56,453 bases of DNA from Gammaproteobacteria bacterium (GTDB lineage: Bacteria; Pseudomonadota; Gammaproteobacteria; GCA-001735895), in contig JACNJF010000128.1 in the NCBI GenBank assembly GCA_014382695.1, positions 1 through 56,453 of the forward strand, read 5' to 3'. This document shows, in pieces, positions 36,781 to 47,272 of the stretch. Made by a program: the position numbers and the translations under genes. Under the pieces are notes generated by a model that ran no database searches, was not told the DNA's origin, and saw only the letters and a program-made list of their open reading frames with translations. Every line of letters begins with the position of its first letter. The first letter of the stretch is position 1.

Positions 36781-37704
36781 ATGAGCAAGTTATCCAATTT
36801 CGATGTTAGCACCTTTCAGGGCCTGATTCAGGCCTTACAGACCTTCTGGTCCGAGCAGGGTTGCGTAGTGATGCAACCGCTGGATATGGAGGTGGGTGCG
36901 GGCACTTTCCATCCAGCCACCTTTTTAAGATCGATCGGACCCGAGCCCTGGCGCGCAGCCTATGTGCAGCCCAGTCGCCGTCCTACCGATGGCCGTTATG
37001 GTGAAAACCCGAATCGTCTGCAGCACTATTATCAGTTTCAGGTGCTGCTGAAACCGAGCCCGGATAATATTCAGGAACTCTATCTGGAGTCGCTGCGGGT
37101 GATGGGCTTCGATCCACTCGAACACGATATACGCTTTGTCGAAGACAACTGGGAGTCACCCACGCTGGGTGCCTGGGGACTGGGCTGGGAAGTCTGGTTG
37201 AATGGCATGGAAGTGACCCAGTTTACCTACTTCCAGCAGGTCGGCGGACTCGAATGCCGGCCGGTGTCGGGTGAAATTACTTACGGACTGGAACGTCTGG
37301 CGATGTATATCCAGGGTGTGGAAAGTCTGTACGATCTGGTGTGGGCGCACGGGCCGGATGGTGATGTGACCTACGGCGATGTGTTTCACCAGAACGAAGT
37401 CGAGCAGTCGGCGTATAACTTTGAGCACGCGAATACCGAACAGCTGTTTCACTGGTTCGATGCCTGCGAAGCGGAAAGCCATAAACTGATCGCAGCGAAA
37501 CTGCCGTTACCGGCGTATGAGCAGGTGATGAAAGCTTCGCATACGTTTAATCTGCTGGACGCACGGCATGCGATTTCAGTGACCGAGCGTCAGCGCTTTA
37601 TTCTACGCGTGCGTACCCTGTCACGCGCGGTTGCAGAAGCTTTTTATCAATCCAGAGAAGCGCTCGGGTTTCCTCTGGTTAAGCAGCCGGGAGCGACATC
37701 ATGA
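36781..37704 (+). CDS. glyQ: Glycyl-tRNA synthetase alpha subunit
   Basis: This is the catalytic subunit of the bacterial alpha2beta2 glycyl-tRNA synthetase, charging tRNA-Gly with glycine. The protein is 307 aa, the usual size. Motifs are [19 protein letters not shown], the class II motif region [19 protein letters not shown] and [19 protein letters not shown], then the motif 3 region [16 protein letters not shown]. The ATG at 36781 gives the standard N-terminus although no clear Shine-Dalgarno is visible. The glyS start overlaps its stop by four bases. Confidence 0.98.
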   Translation: MSKLSNFDVSTFQGLIQALQTFWSEQGCVVMQPLDMEVGAGTFHPATFLRSIGPEPWRAAYVQPSRRPTDGRYGENPNRLQHYYQFQVLLKPSPDNIQELYLESLRVMGFDPLEHDIRFVEDNWESPTLGAWGLGWEVWLNGMEVTQFTYFQQVGGLECRPVSGEITYGLERLAMYIQGVESLYDLVWAHGPDGDVTYGDVFHQNEVEQSAYNFEHANTEQLFHWFDACEAESHKLIAAKLPLPAYEQVMKASHTFNLLDARHAISVTERQRFILRVRTLSRAVAEAFYQSREALGFPLVKQPGATS

Positions 37705-39764
37705 GCGATTGTCTGATTGAACTGGGCACCGAAGAGTTGCCACCCAAGGCACTGCTAAAACTATCCACTGCGTTTAGCGAAGGGGTGGTGCGCGGGCTGC
37801 AGAATGCTGGAATCAGGGCGCAGGCAGTCGAGTCTTTTGCGACCCCGCGCCGGCTCGCGATCTTACTCAGGGATATTCCGCTCAAGCAACAGGATCAGCT
37901 GGTGGAAAAGCGCGGTCCGGCGCTACAGGCGGCGTTCGATGCGGCTGGCAATCCGTCTAAAGCAGCGCAGGGCTTTGCGCGCTCCTGCGGGGTTGAGGTA
38001 TCGGCACTGATCCAGAAACAGACCGATAAAGGTAGCTGGCTGTATTTTGAGGAAAAACAGCAGGGGCAGACCCTGCAGGCTTTACTGCCGCCTGTCGTCA
38101 GCGAAGCACTGGCACAATTACCGATTCCGAAGCGCATGCGCTGGGGTGATCGTGCGGATGAATTCGTGCGTCCGGTACACTGGTTGCTGATGCTGCTGGA
38201 TGATCAACTTATTCCCGCCACCATACTGGGCACCGATGCGGGCACCCAGACCTTCGGTCATCGCTTTCATGCACCCGCTGCGATCACCCTGCAACAGGCG
38301 GCAGACTATGAACAGCGGTTAGGTGATTCGGCGTATGTGGTTGCCAGCTTTGAGCGCCGCCGCGACATCATCCGTCAGCAGTTGATAGATAAGGCCGCTG
38401 AGCTGGGTGGCGTGGTCAAGATGGATCAGGATCTGCTGGATGAAGTGACAGCACTGGTGGAATGGCCGGTCGCGATCAGCGGACAGTTTGACCAAGCCTT
38501 TCTGGCGGTGCCGGTGGAAGCACTGGTCACCACCATGCAGGATAATCAGAAGTATTTTGCGGTGTTCAGTGCGGACGGACAGTTACTGCCGTATTTCATT
38601 ACGATTGCAAATATTGACAGTAAAAAGCCTGAACTGGTCGCGCGCGGCAACGAACGGGTGATTCGTCCACGCTTCGCCGACGCCAAATTTTTCTGGGAAC
38701 AGGATCAGAAAGTAACCCTGTCTTCGCGCCTGCAAAGCCTGGAGACGGTGGTGTTTCAGCAACAGCTCGGCAGCATCAGTGACAAGGTGATCCGCATCCG
38801 TGCGCTGGCCGGCACTCTGGCCGAATCACTGGGCGCCGATGTGACGGCGGCAGAGCGCGCTGCAGAGTTATGCAAATGCGATCTGATGACGAATATGGTG
38901 GGTGAATTTCCCAAGCTGCAGGGCATCATGGGCAATTACTACGCGCGTCTGGATGGTGAATCCGATGCGGTAGCGAATGCGATACAGCAGCATTACTGGC
39001 CGCGCTTTGCCGGCGATCAGGTGCCGACTGAAATCAGCGGGCAGTGTGTCGCACTGGCAGACCGTATCGATACCATGCTGGGTATTTTTGCGATCGGGCA
39101 AAAACCAAGCGGGGTGAAAGATCCGTTTGGTCTGCGCCGTGCAGCCCTTGGCATTATCCGTATCATGATCGAAAACAATCTGGCGGTGGATCTGCAGGCG
39201 CTGTGTCAGCAGGCTGCGTCAGGTCTGGCCGACAAGCTGGATGCAAGCCCGGTGGTCGAGGAAGTGGTGGATTATATCTACGATCGGCTGAAGGCCTATT
39301 ATCAGGATCAGCAGATCCGACTGGATGTAGTGGATGCGGTGCTGGTGTGCCGGCCAACGCTACTCACCGATCTGCATCAGCGGGTGCTGGCGGTGAGTGA
39401 GTTTCTGCAGAACGATGCGGCGCTTGCACTGGCCGCCGCTAACAAGCGCATCAGCAATATCCTGAAAAAACAGGAACAGTCAGTAACCACCGAGATCGAT
39501 GCGAACCTGTTGCTGGAGCCGGCGGAAAAAAATCTGTATCGCCAGCTAAGTGATATTCAGCCAGCCGTACAGCAGCATTTCAACAGTGGTGAGTATCTGC
39601 CGGGGTTGAATGCACTGGCGGCGCTACGGCCGGTGGTAGATCAGTTTTTTGATGATGTGATGGTGATGGCGGAGGATGAAAAGCTGCGCATGAACCGTCT
39701 GGCACTACTGCAAAAACTGGCTAACAATTTCTTACAGGCCGCTGATTTTTCCCGTATCCAGTAA
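37701..39764 (+). CDS. glyS: Glycyl-tRNA synthetase beta subunit
   Basis: This is the tRNA-recognising subunit of tetrameric glycyl-tRNA synthetase. The protein is 687 aa. It begins with the characteristic [14 protein letters not shown], then TPRRLAILL, the [17 protein letters not shown] region, DNQKYFAVF and the HD-like region with [23 protein letters not shown]-terminal anticodon-binding-like part ends near residue 680. ATG overlaps glyQ as ATGA, and its own stop overlaps gmhB as TAATG. Confidence 0.98.
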   Translation: MSDCLIELGTEELPPKALLKLSTAFSEGVVRGLQNAGIRAQAVESFATPRRLAILLRDIPLKQQDQLVEKRGPALQAAFDAAGNPSKAAQGFARSCGVEVSALIQKQTDKGSWLYFEEKQQGQTLQALLPPVVSEALAQLPIPKRMRWGDRADEFVRPVHWLLMLLDDQLIPATILGTDAGTQTFGHRFHAPAAITLQQAADYEQRLGDSAYVVASFERRRDIIRQQLIDKAAELGGVVKMDQDLLDEVTALVEWPVAISGQFDQAFLAVPVEALVTTMQDNQKYFAVFSADGQLLPYFITIANIDSKKPELVARGNERVIRPRFADAKFFWEQDQKVTLSSRLQSLETVVFQQQLGSISDKVIRIRALAGTLAESLGADVTAAERAAELCKCDLMTNMVGEFPKLQGIMGNYYARLDGESDAVANAIQQHYWPRFAGDQVPTEISGQCVALADRIDTMLGIFAIGQKPSGVKDPFGLRRAALGIIRIMIENNLAVDLQALCQQAASGLADKLDASPVVEEVVDYIYDRLKAYYQDQQIRLDVVDAVLVCRPTLLTDLHQRVLAVSEFLQNDAALALAAANKRISNILKKQEQSVTTEIDANLLLEPAEKNLYRQLSDIQPAVQQHFNSGEYLPGLNALAALRPVVDQFFDDVMVMAEDEKLRMNRLALLQKLANNFLQAADFSRIQ

Positions 39765-40321
39765 TGTCGATGGCTAAACTGGTGATACTGGATCGCGATG
39801 GGGTGATCAATCAGGACTCGGATGCCTTCATCAAATCGGTGGATGAATGGATACCGGTGCCGGGTAGTCTGGAAGCCATCGTGCGCCTGAAAAAGGCCGG
39901 TTATACGGTGGTGGTGGCGAGTAATCAGTCCGGCATAGCGCGCGGTCTGTTTGATCTGTCCACCCTGCAGGCGATACACGATAAAATGCAGCAGGCGCTG
40001 GCGCAGCGTGGCAGTGCCATCGATGGAATTTATTTCTGTCCACACGGGCCGAACGATAACTGTGACTGTCGCAAGCCCAAACCGGGCCTGTTACTACAGA
40101 TCATCGCCGAGTTTAAGGTTAAGCCAGCGGATACTATTTTTGTGGGTGATTCCTACCGAGATATTCAGGCGGCCAGATTTGCCGGCAGTCAGCCGGTACT
40201 GGTGAAATCCGGGAAAGGCAGCAAAACCTTTAACGATCATGGCCCGTTTAGCGATGTGCCGGTGTACCAGGATCTTTCTCACTTTGTCCGAGAGTTTATT
40301 AAAAAAAATCATGAACAATAA
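39764..40321 (+). CDS. gmhB: D-glycero-beta-D-manno-heptose 1,7-bisphosphate 7-phosphatase
   Basis: This HAD-superfamily phosphatase acts in the ADP-heptose pathway for lipopolysaccharide core. The protein is 185 aa. The catalytic motif is VILDRDGVIN (two Asp), followed by VVASNQSGIARG, the zinc-binding cysteines in CPHGPNDNCDCRKPKPG and the metal motif FVGDSYRDIQAA. The start overlaps the glyS stop (TAATG). An alternative start two codons on (MAKLV) is possible. plsC begins inside its 3' end. This order is conserved in Pseudomonas. Confidence 0.94.
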   Translation: MSMAKLVILDRDGVINQDSDAFIKSVDEWIPVPGSLEAIVRLKKAGYTVVVASNQSGIARGLFDLSTLQAIHDKMQQALAQRGSAIDGIYFCPHGPNDNCDCRKPKPGLLLQIIAEFKVKPADTIFVGDSYRDIQAARFAGSQPVLVKSGKGSKTFNDHGPFSDVPVYQDLSHFVREFIKKNHEQ

Positions 40322-41093
40322 TTCATCCGTCCCCGGCGCTTTGTACCGCTTCTGGCTCGTGCTACGCGGCAGTCTGTTCTGGATCGTGTTCCTGCCGAGT
40401 GTACTGTTGTGCGCCCTGCTGCTGACCTTATCCAGCTACTTTCCGATCGGTGTGCGGGTCGGCATTATCAAGGTCTGGATCGTGATGAATCTGAGCTGGA
40501 TCAAGCTTACCTGCGGCCTGGATTATCGGGTGGAAGGGCTGGAAAATATTCCGGCAGAAGGTTTTATTATCATGAGCAAGCATTCCTCTACCTGGGAAAC
40601 CATCGCGCTGCAGTTATTTTTCCGGCCCATGGTATGGGTGGTCAAACGTGAGCTGACCTTTATTCCTTTTTTCGGCTGGGGGTTGAAGGCGATGAATGCG
40701 ATTGCGATCAACCGTGGAACCGGACGTAAGGCGATCAAACAGCTGATCGAAGAAGGGCGTCAACGCATGGACGAAGGACGTATTGTGATGCTGTTTCCGG
40801 AAGGCACCCGCGTGTTACCCGGACAGCATAAGCCGTTCAAGTTAGGGGGCGCGATTCTGGCTGAAAAAACCGGCTATTCGATTCTGCCGATTGCGCATAA
40901 CGCGGGCGAATTCTGGCCCCGTCATAGCTGGATCAAGTGGCCCGGTACCATACGTGTCGTGATTGGTCCACCGATCTCACCGGAAGGCAAAAAGCCCGAT
41001 CAGATCATCCGCGAAGTCGAGCACTGGATCACCGAAACCGGTGAGCAGATCAGCGACAGGGCGCAGCTGAAAAGACTCGGCATCGGCGACTAG
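40311..41093 (+). CDS. Lysophospholipid acyltransferase (AGPAT/PlsC family)
   Basis: This membrane acyltransferase of 260 aa probably acylates lysophosphatidic acid or a related lysolipid. A hydrophobic N-terminal helix (about 15-45) is followed by the catalytic block: SKHSSTWET, an H-x4-E variant of the usual H-x4-D box, then the LFPEGTRV substrate motif and the LPIAHNAGEFWPR region. The ATG at 40311 overlaps gmhB by 11 bases; a longer frame from 40239 lies inside gmhB. The H-x4-E form is common in the glyQS-linked copies, so it is not a sign of inactivity. Confidence 0.92.
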   Translation: MNNNSSVPGALYRFWLVLRGSLFWIVFLPSVLLCALLLTLSSYFPIGVRVGIIKVWIVMNLSWIKLTCGLDYRVEGLENIPAEGFIIMSKHSSTWETIALQLFFRPMVWVVKRELTFIPFFGWGLKAMNAIAINRGTGRKAIKQLIEEGRQRMDEGRIVMLFPEGTRVLPGQHKPFKLGGAILAEKTGYSILPIAHNAGEFWPRHSWIKWPGTIRVVIGPPISPEGKKPDQIIREVEHWITETGEQISDRAQLKRLGIGD

Positions 41094-41175
41094 TTCCACT
41101 TCAACGCTTGCGGAGCCACGGAGAAAGGGTAAAAATGCCTGTATTGTTGTAGCCAGGGAAACCGGACTGAAATCG

Positions 41176-42474
41176 ATGCAAGCTATTCGTCGTACCATTA
41201 TATGTATCCTGTGCGGTCTGCTGCTTGCCTGTAATGATAACCGCAGTGATAGCCTGATTGAGGGCGACAGTGGTTTCTGCAGTGTGCCCGAGCAAAATCG
41301 ATTTGTGCATGAACTGTTGCAGGATGTCTATCTGTGGTATCAGGATGTGCTGCCACAGATTAATTATTTTTCCTTTAGCTCTCCCCTGCAGACGCTGGTT
41401 TCTCTGCGCTCCAAACAGGATCGCTTTTCTACAGTTACCAATGCTGCGGCCTTCGAAAGTCTGTTCAATGAGGGGCAATATCTAGGGTACGGATTTTCGG
41501 TGATGACCGAAGCCGATGGCTCGGCTCGATTACGCTTTGTGTACGATGATTCACCCGCTGGCCGCGCAGGTCTGCAGCGTGGTGATGAAATACTGACGGT
41601 GAATAACCAGAGCGCGCAGTCGATCAGTCTGGCGTTTGCCTGGACAAGCATCTTTGGCCCGGATCAGGAGGGCTATCCGGTGTCCATGCTGGTACGCAAG
41701 AAAGATGGCTCTGTGAGCGATGTGCAGATGCTAAAAACGCTGGTGAATATCAATACCGTGCTGCATACCAGTCTGATCCCGGATGGCAATGAGCAAATCG
41801 GCTATCTGGTGTATAACAGTTTTCTCACCACCTCGAATGCTGAGCTGGCGGATGCATTTGCCACATTGAATGCGGCCGGGGTCAATCGCCTGATACTGGA
41901 TATGCGCTACAACGGTGGTGGTAGTGTAGCGGTGGCCAATACCCTGGCCAGTTATCTGTATACCAATAGCTCGTCTATCCAGCTGTTTGCACGACTGCAA
42001 AATAATGATAAATACCGCTCCCGTGACAGTTTCTATTTGTTCCGTAGTCTGCTCAATCAACTCGACTTACAGCAACTGGTGGTAATCACGACCGCCGCCA
42101 CCTGTTCTGCCAGTGAAATGATTATCAATGGCCTGAAACCCTATCTGAATGTGATGACGGTGGGCAGCACGACCTGCGGCAAACCGGTGGGTATGAATGG
42201 CTACCGGTACTGTGATCAGCTCCTATTACCGGTCAGTTTTGCGGTGTATAACAGTAACAACGAAGGTGATTATTTCAATGGTATCGAAGCGCGTTGCCCG
42301 GCTCAGGATGAGGTGACGGCCGCGTTCGGTGATGAACAGGAAGCGATGCTATCGGCCGCGCTGTACCTGAGCCGGAATGACGCCTGTCAGGCAGTCGCCG
42401 CGCACCGACCGGCAGCTTCAACAGCAACCATTGATACAGACGATTTTGTGAGATCGGTGATCGGTGCGTATTAA
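41176..42474 (+). CDS. S41 family (C-terminal-processing-type) protease, lipoprotein
   Basis: The protein has 432 aa. The N-terminus is a lipoprotein signal with lipobox LLAC (Cys about residue 19). A helical cap follows (LLQDVYLWYQDVLP), then a PDZ domain (about 95-170, DDSPAGRAGLQRGDEILTVN) and the S41 protease core with LILDMRYNGGGSVAVAN and the nucleophile Ser in ATCSASEMIINGL. Additional Cys pairs suggest an exported enzyme. It is related to the CtpA/Tsp fold but closer to S41 peptidases of unknown substrate. The next gene overlaps its end by 11 bases. Confidence 0.92.
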   Translation: MQAIRRTIICILCGLLLACNDNRSDSLIEGDSGFCSVPEQNRFVHELLQDVYLWYQDVLPQINYFSFSSPLQTLVSLRSKQDRFSTVTNAAAFESLFNEGQYLGYGFSVMTEADGSARLRFVYDDSPAGRAGLQRGDEILTVNNQSAQSISLAFAWTSIFGPDQEGYPVSMLVRKKDGSVSDVQMLKTLVNINTVLHTSLIPDGNEQIGYLVYNSFLTTSNAELADAFATLNAAGVNRLILDMRYNGGGSVAVANTLASYLYTNSSSIQLFARLQNNDKYRSRDSFYLFRSLLNQLDLQQLVVITTAATCSASEMIINGLKPYLNVMTVGSTTCGKPVGMNGYRYCDQLLLPVSFAVYNSNNEGDYFNGIEARCPAQDEVTAAFGDEQEAMLSAALYLSRNDACQAVAAHRPAASTATIDTDDFVRSVIGAY

Positions 42475-43105
42475 GGTTCTGTTGCTACTATTACTACTGT
42501 TACCGCTATCAGCATCGGCTTACTGGACAGGAATCGCGGCCTTCGTCGGCGAAAGTCAAAGTGACTGGCGTTATGCGGGCGGCATCCGACAGGCGCGCCT
42601 GAATCAGTATGGTCTGCAGGTGGAAGAAAAAACCGCGCTCGATCTGCGGGTGGGGGCGAGTGCGGGACAGTTCAGCCTGCGCCTGCTGGAGCAGAATGAT
42701 GTGAACCTGGCGGATAAGTTTTACGGACAGTTTATCTCGTTTTATCTACGCCTGCCGGTCAGAATAAATCACCTGTTGAGTCTGCACGGAAAACTTAACT
42801 ATCAGTTTAATCTGGGCAAAAAAACACTCGATACGCTGGAGACGGAAGTCAGCTGGAATGAAATTTCTTTCGACCTGGGGCTCAATATTCAGCTCGGCGC
42901 GCTCGCGATCCGGCCGTTGATGAATTTCCGCTCGCTCAACGGGGACACCAGCGAACAATCCGTAGCACGTGTGTTCAGTCTGGATAAGCAGCGCAGTAGC
43001 GGGCTGCAGCTGGATTACCTGCTGGAGCCGGCAGCCTATGTGCGACTCACCGGCACGTTTGAAGATAACCCATCACTACAGATCAGTTTTGTGCGGGAGT
43101 ATTAA
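42464..43105 (+). CDS. Putative outer-membrane beta-barrel protein
   Basis: The protein has 213 aa with a signal peptide (RIKVLLLLLLLLPLSASA, cleavage near SA-YW). The mature part alternates hydrophobic strands with turns and ends in QISFVREY, an aromatic C-terminus typical of barrel proteins. No named family was recognised. The start is a GTG at 42464, inside the end of the S41 protease gene (11-base overlap), which implies translational coupling and perhaps a joint envelope function. Confidence 0.72.
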   Translation: MRIKVLLLLLLLLPLSASAYWTGIAAFVGESQSDWRYAGGIRQARLNQYGLQVEEKTALDLRVGASAGQFSLRLLEQNDVNLADKFYGQFISFYLRLPVRINHLLSLHGKLNYQFNLGKKTLDTLETEVSWNEISFDLGLNIQLGALAIRPLMNFRSLNGDTSEQSVARVFSLDKQRSSGLQLDYLLEPAAYVRLTGTFEDNPSLQISFVREY

Positions 43106-43162
43106 TAACAGGGGTGCTCTACACGCGTCCTGTATCAGTAAAAAATAGAGGAGGAAACCACC

Positions 43163-43558
43163 ATGTCTTCAGCCGTAACCCGAGTAACCGCCGCCGACAG
43201 TTCGCTGGCACTGGAGCATTTTTCCCGGCTGCTACAGTTTGAAACCGATTGCTGGGATGTGCATCATGCCATCAGTAACCAGAAGCAGGATTTTGTGCTG
43301 CTGGATGTACGTTCCGAGCAGGCTTATGCGGCAGGGCATATCGAACAGGCGATTAATCTACCACACCAAAAGATCACCGCACAGGCGCTACAGGGGTATC
43401 CGGCTGACACGCTGTTTGTGGTGTATTGTGCCGGGCCGCATTGTAATGCGACCGAAAAAGCAGCGATCAGGCTGGCCGCACTGCAACGGCCGTTGAAAAA
43501 GATGATCGGCGGTGTGTGTGGATGGCTCGATGAAGGGTTCGAGTTAATTTCGTCATAA
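43163..43558 (+). CDS. Single-domain rhodanese-like protein
   Basis: The protein has 131 aa. The rhodanese fold shows the entry motif FVLLDVRSEQAYAAGHI, then NLPHQ and the active-site loop VVYCAGPHCNATEKAA, with the catalytic Cys and a second Cys close by. Sulfur transfer between thiosulfate-like donors and thiols is likely, but the donor and acceptor are unknown. A strong GAGGAGG ribosome site precedes the ATG. The protein is cytoplasmic. The following 213 bases contain no gene; a TATACT at 43597 could be a -10 box for the next gene. Confidence 0.93.
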   Translation: MSSAVTRVTAADSSLALEHFSRLLQFETDCWDVHHAISNQKQDFVLLDVRSEQAYAAGHIEQAINLPHQKITAQALQGYPADTLFVVYCAGPHCNATEKAAIRLAALQRPLKKMIGGVCGWLDEGFELISS

Positions 43559-43777
43559 GACCCAGCGATGACTGTAACGCTAATTTTAAATAGGGCTATA
43601 CTCTAACGTACAAAAGTCTCCTATAGCGTACAGATTTATGAGTGGTTTTGTATCGCATGACCTCATTTCCCCGGCCGGTTTTTTTAATCCTGCGGAAATG
43701 TCCAGTAGTATCCCTCCAGTTACTTATCCATGTGACTTGAACGCCTCTGTGCAGATCGTTGTACTCCACCTGTGCGC

Positions 43778-46700
43778 ATGAAAAAAACAACGCAGCGGAT
43801 TTTACTGTTAGCGCTGATCGCTACCGCTTTGAGCGGAATCCCTGTTTCACTGGTTGCCGGGCACCCGCCTCCAGGCCCTGAAAATATCCCGCTGCCGAAT
43901 CAGGTGCCTAACATTGCGCTGGATCATACTCATTCGATCTCCTGGCTGGATATCTGGGTGCAGTACAGTCAACTGTTAGTTACCGGCATCCTTGCGTTGC
44001 TGGTGATCGGTCTACTGTTATGGCTACTGGCCTCCAGAAACCGGCAGCTCAGAGAAAGTCAGCAGACACTCATCGATACGCTGGGAGAGCAGGACGCTAT
44101 TTTTGCAGCCATTCCAGAGTTGATGTTTGAAATGGATATGGAAGGTCGTTATCTGAATGTATGGGCACGAAATCCGGATGAACTGTCGGCCAGCCGATCA
44201 CTGCTGCTGGGGCGTAGCGTATTTCAGGTGATGCCTCTGGAGCAGGCAGAACAGGTGATGCAAGCGTTACAGCAAGCGGACAGGCAGGGCCAGTCACACG
44301 GCTATCAGATCAGGCTGGGGGAATATGCAGAAGAAAAGAATTTTGAGCTTTCGGTCAGTCTGAAAAGCTCGAATGTGAGCCCGCACTGCTTTGTAGTGCT
44401 ATCACGCGATATCAGCGCACAGATCCGTAGTCAGAAGCTGTTAACAGCCAGTCAGGAGCGCTATCAGGGGCTAGTTGAAAGCATGGCGGCAGGGGTCTCT
44501 ATCTTTCGCGCAGTGGATCAGGGTGCAGATTTTGTATTGATCGACTTTAATCAGGCGGGAGAAAAAATAGAGCAACTGAGAGCGCTGGATGTGATCGGGA
44601 AAAGGCTCTACGAAGCCTTCCCGCATGTCAGGGTTTATGATTTTCTGGCGCTGCTGCAACGCGTGCATAGCAGTGGCGATGCGGAGAATTTTCCGATGAG
44701 TTTTTACCAGCATGGACGACTGAGTGGGTGGCGCGATTACTTTATCTACCGTCTGCCGGGCTCTGAAGTGGTGGCCATTTTCACCGATGAAACGGAGCGT
44801 AAACTGGCCGAACAGAATCTTGATGACAGTCAGTCACTCAAGCAGCTTATTATTCAGGCGGTACCGGATTTGATGTGGCTGAAGGATGTGAATGGAGTTT
44901 TTCTTTCCTGTAACCATGAGTTCGAACGATTCTACGGGGCCACCGAAGCGGAGATCAAGGACAAAACCGATTATGATTTTGTGGATAAAAAGCTGGCTGA
45001 TTTTTTCCGTAACAATGATATGGCTGCAATGCAGGCGGATCGCCCCCTGATCAACGAAGAGTGGATCCGTTATGCGGATGATGGTCATCAGGTATTACTC
45101 GAAACCACTAAGGTTCCACTTAAAACTGCGAATGGGAAAATACTCGGTGTACTGGGTATAGGACATGACATTACGGAGCGTTACCGTGCGGATGAAGAGC
45201 GGCGACTGGCCGCCAGTGTATTCACTTATTCGCAGGAAGGGATACTGATTACCGATGTGGAAAACCGGATAATCGATGCCAATCCCGCCTGCCTGAGCCT
45301 GACCGGTTATGCCAAAACAGAATTGTCCGGTCAAAACCCACGGGTGTTAAATTCGGGACAACAGACAGAGGATTACTTCCGCCAAATGTGGGAGACGCTG
45401 GGTCGTGATGGTCACTGGCAGGGAGTAATCGTCAACCGTAAAAAAAGCGGGGAGCTTTATACCGAGCGCTTGAGTATCGATAAAGTTCATAATGCAGCGG
45501 GTGAGTTGACCCATTATGTTGCCGTGTTTGCCGATATCAGTTATCTGAAGGAGCAGGAGCAGGCGCTTGAGTTTGTCGCCTTCAACGATGCCCTCACCGG
45601 TCTGCCAAACCGGGTGTTATTACGTGATCGTATCCAGCAGGCGATTAGCCTGAATGCGCGCGATAAGAAACAGCTTGCTGTTTGTTACCTGGATCTAGAC
45701 GGCTTTAAAGCGATCAATGATGCGCATGGGCACACGGCCGGTGATGAGGTGCTGATCGAAGTGGCTGCGCGTTTGAAGCAGGTGGTGCGCAAGGCTGATT
45801 CGGTTGCGCGTCTGGGCGGCGATGAGTTTGTGTTACTACTGCTCAACCTGCGCGGACAGTCTGAGCTGGATCAGACCATTAGCAGGGTGCTGGACGAAGT
45901 GGCCAGACCCTGTCTGCTGAGCTCGGGCGAGAAGGTGAGGGTTTCTGCAAGTATCGGCATCAGCGTTTATCCGCTGGATGATGCGGAACCGGATTCGCTT
46001 TTAAGACATGCCGATCAGGCCATGTATAGGGCTAAAAAACAGGGTAAGAATCGCTACTGTTACTTTGATCCGAATGAAGAGCAGATGGCGAATAAAATTC
46101 ATCATCTGCATATGGAGATTGAGTCTGCGATCAACAACAATGAATTCGTTTTGTATTACCAGCCTCAGGTCAATATGCTGAGCGCTGAAGTGGTCGGGGC
46201 CGAGGCTCTGATTCGCTGGAATCACCCTGTGCGCGGCTTGCTGAGCCCGATCGAATTTCTACCCGCGATAGAGAACAACCCGCTGATTGTGGCGCTGGGC
46301 AAGTGGGTACTAGAGCAGGCCATGCAGCAGTTACAGCGCTGGAAGCAGGATGCTATCCAGACAAAAATCAGTGTCAATATTGCCGCCCTGCAGCTGCGCC
46401 AGGAAGACTTTGTGAAGTCGCTGTCATCCTTGCTGGATAAATATCCTGATATATCTCCGGCCCAGCTGGAGCTGGAAATACTGGAAACGGCAGCGCTGCA
46501 TGATATCCAGCATGTGAGTCAGATTATCCGCCAGTGTGCAGAGCTGGGAATCCTGTTTGCGCTGGATGATTTTGGTACGGGTTATTCATCGCTGAGCTAT
46601 CTGAAACAGTTACCGGCACACACCTTGAAGATCGACCAGAGTTTTATTCGCAATCTGCTGGATGACCCGGATGATATGGCGATCGTAGAAGGTATCCTCA

Positions 46701-47272
46701 GTTTAGCGCGTGTATTTGGGCGTAGCGTGATCGCTGAAGGGGTGGAAACGGTGCGTCATGGCAGTCGGTTGCTGAATATAGGCTGTGAGCTAGGGCAGGG
46801 TTATGGCATCGCGCGGCCGATGCCGGCGGCTGATTTCGCTGGCTGGATGCGGCATTTTAAGCAGGTGCCTGAGTGGCAGAATATCCGTCAGAAACAGGTC
46901 AATGATGTCACGAACGCGATATTAATGAAGGCGGTTGAACATCATGGCTTTGTGACAAAAGTATTAAATGCGATGAATGCCAATGCTGCGGCGAATCTGC
47001 CTCCCAGGCTTGCAGACGCGCATTCCTGTCAATTTGGTCAGTGGCTGGATAGCGAGGGTGCCGGGTTATTCAGGACCCCACAGGATTATCAGCAGATGGT
47101 TGCGGATCATGCCAGAATTCATGTGTTATGCCAGCAGATAGCACTCCAGATGGAGCAGGGGGATGTTGTTTCGCAGCAATCGACAGGCCGGCAATTACGC
47201 GAATTAAGTCATCAGATACTGGATTCTCTACACAATATGCGTGTAAGCGATGGAACCAACCCCGTAATCTGA
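43778..47272 (+). CDS. Membrane-anchored PAS-GGDEF-EAL protein with C-terminal CZB domain
   Basis: The protein has 1164 aa. It has an N-terminal signal anchor, a short periplasmic stretch, and a membrane helix at about 63-86. About four PAS-like domains follow (roughly 95-590), then GGDEF (GGDEF at 680-684, RKAD as RxxD inhibitory-site candidate) and EAL (EAL at 809-811, LDDFGTGYSSL, LKIDQSFI, AEGVE all intact). The last 110 residues form a CZB zinc-binding domain: His1055/1056, the Cys in SCQFGQWLDSEG and the paired His in DHARIH, four ligands as in E. coli DgcZ. It likely makes or degrades cyclic-di-GMP in response to several inputs including zinc. The ATG at 43778 is preferred to a GTG at 43772. 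Confidence 0.92.
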   Translation: MKKTTQRILLLALIATALSGIPVSLVAGHPPPGPENIPLPNQVPNIALDHTHSISWLDIWVQYSQLLVTGILALLVIGLLLWLLASRNRQLRESQQTLIDTLGEQDAIFAAIPELMFEMDMEGRYLNVWARNPDELSASRSLLLGRSVFQVMPLEQAEQVMQALQQADRQGQSHGYQIRLGEYAEEKNFELSVSLKSSNVSPHCFVVLSRDISAQIRSQKLLTASQERYQGLVESMAAGVSIFRAVDQGADFVLIDFNQAGEKIEQLRALDVIGKRLYEAFPHVRVYDFLALLQRVHSSGDAENFPMSFYQHGRLSGWRDYFIYRLPGSEVVAIFTDETERKLAEQNLDDSQSLKQLIIQAVPDLMWLKDVNGVFLSCNHEFERFYGATEAEIKDKTDYDFVDKKLADFFRNNDMAAMQADRPLINEEWIRYADDGHQVLLETTKVPLKTANGKILGVLGIGHDITERYRADEERRLAASVFTYSQEGILITDVENRIIDANPACLSLTGYAKTELSGQNPRVLNSGQQTEDYFRQMWETLGRDGHWQGVIVNRKKSGELYTERLSIDKVHNAAGELTHYVAVFADISYLKEQEQALEFVAFNDALTGLPNRVLLRDRIQQAISLNARDKKQLAVCYLDLDGFKAINDAHGHTAGDEVLIEVAARLKQVVRKADSVARLGGDEFVLLLLNLRGQSELDQTISRVLDEVARPCLLSSGEKVRVSASIGISVYPLDDAEPDSLLRHADQAMYRAKKQGKNRYCYFDPNEEQMANKIHHLHMEIESAINNNEFVLYYQPQVNMLSAEVVGAEALIRWNHPVRGLLSPIEFLPAIENNPLIVALGKWVLEQAMQQLQRWKQDAIQTKISVNIAALQLRQEDFVKSLSSLLDKYPDISPAQLELEILETAALHDIQHVSQIIRQCAELGILFALDDFGTGYSSLSYLKQLPAHTLKIDQSFIRNLLDDPDDMAIVEGILSLARVFGRSVIAEGVETVRHGSRLLNIGCELGQGYGIARPMPAADFAGWMRHFKQVPEWQNIRQKQVNDVTNAILMKAVEHHGFVTKVLNAMNANAAANLPPRLADAHSCQFGQWLDSEGAGLFRTPQDYQQMVADHARIHVLCQQIALQMEQGDVVSQQSTGRQLRELSHQILDSLHNMRVSDGTNPVI

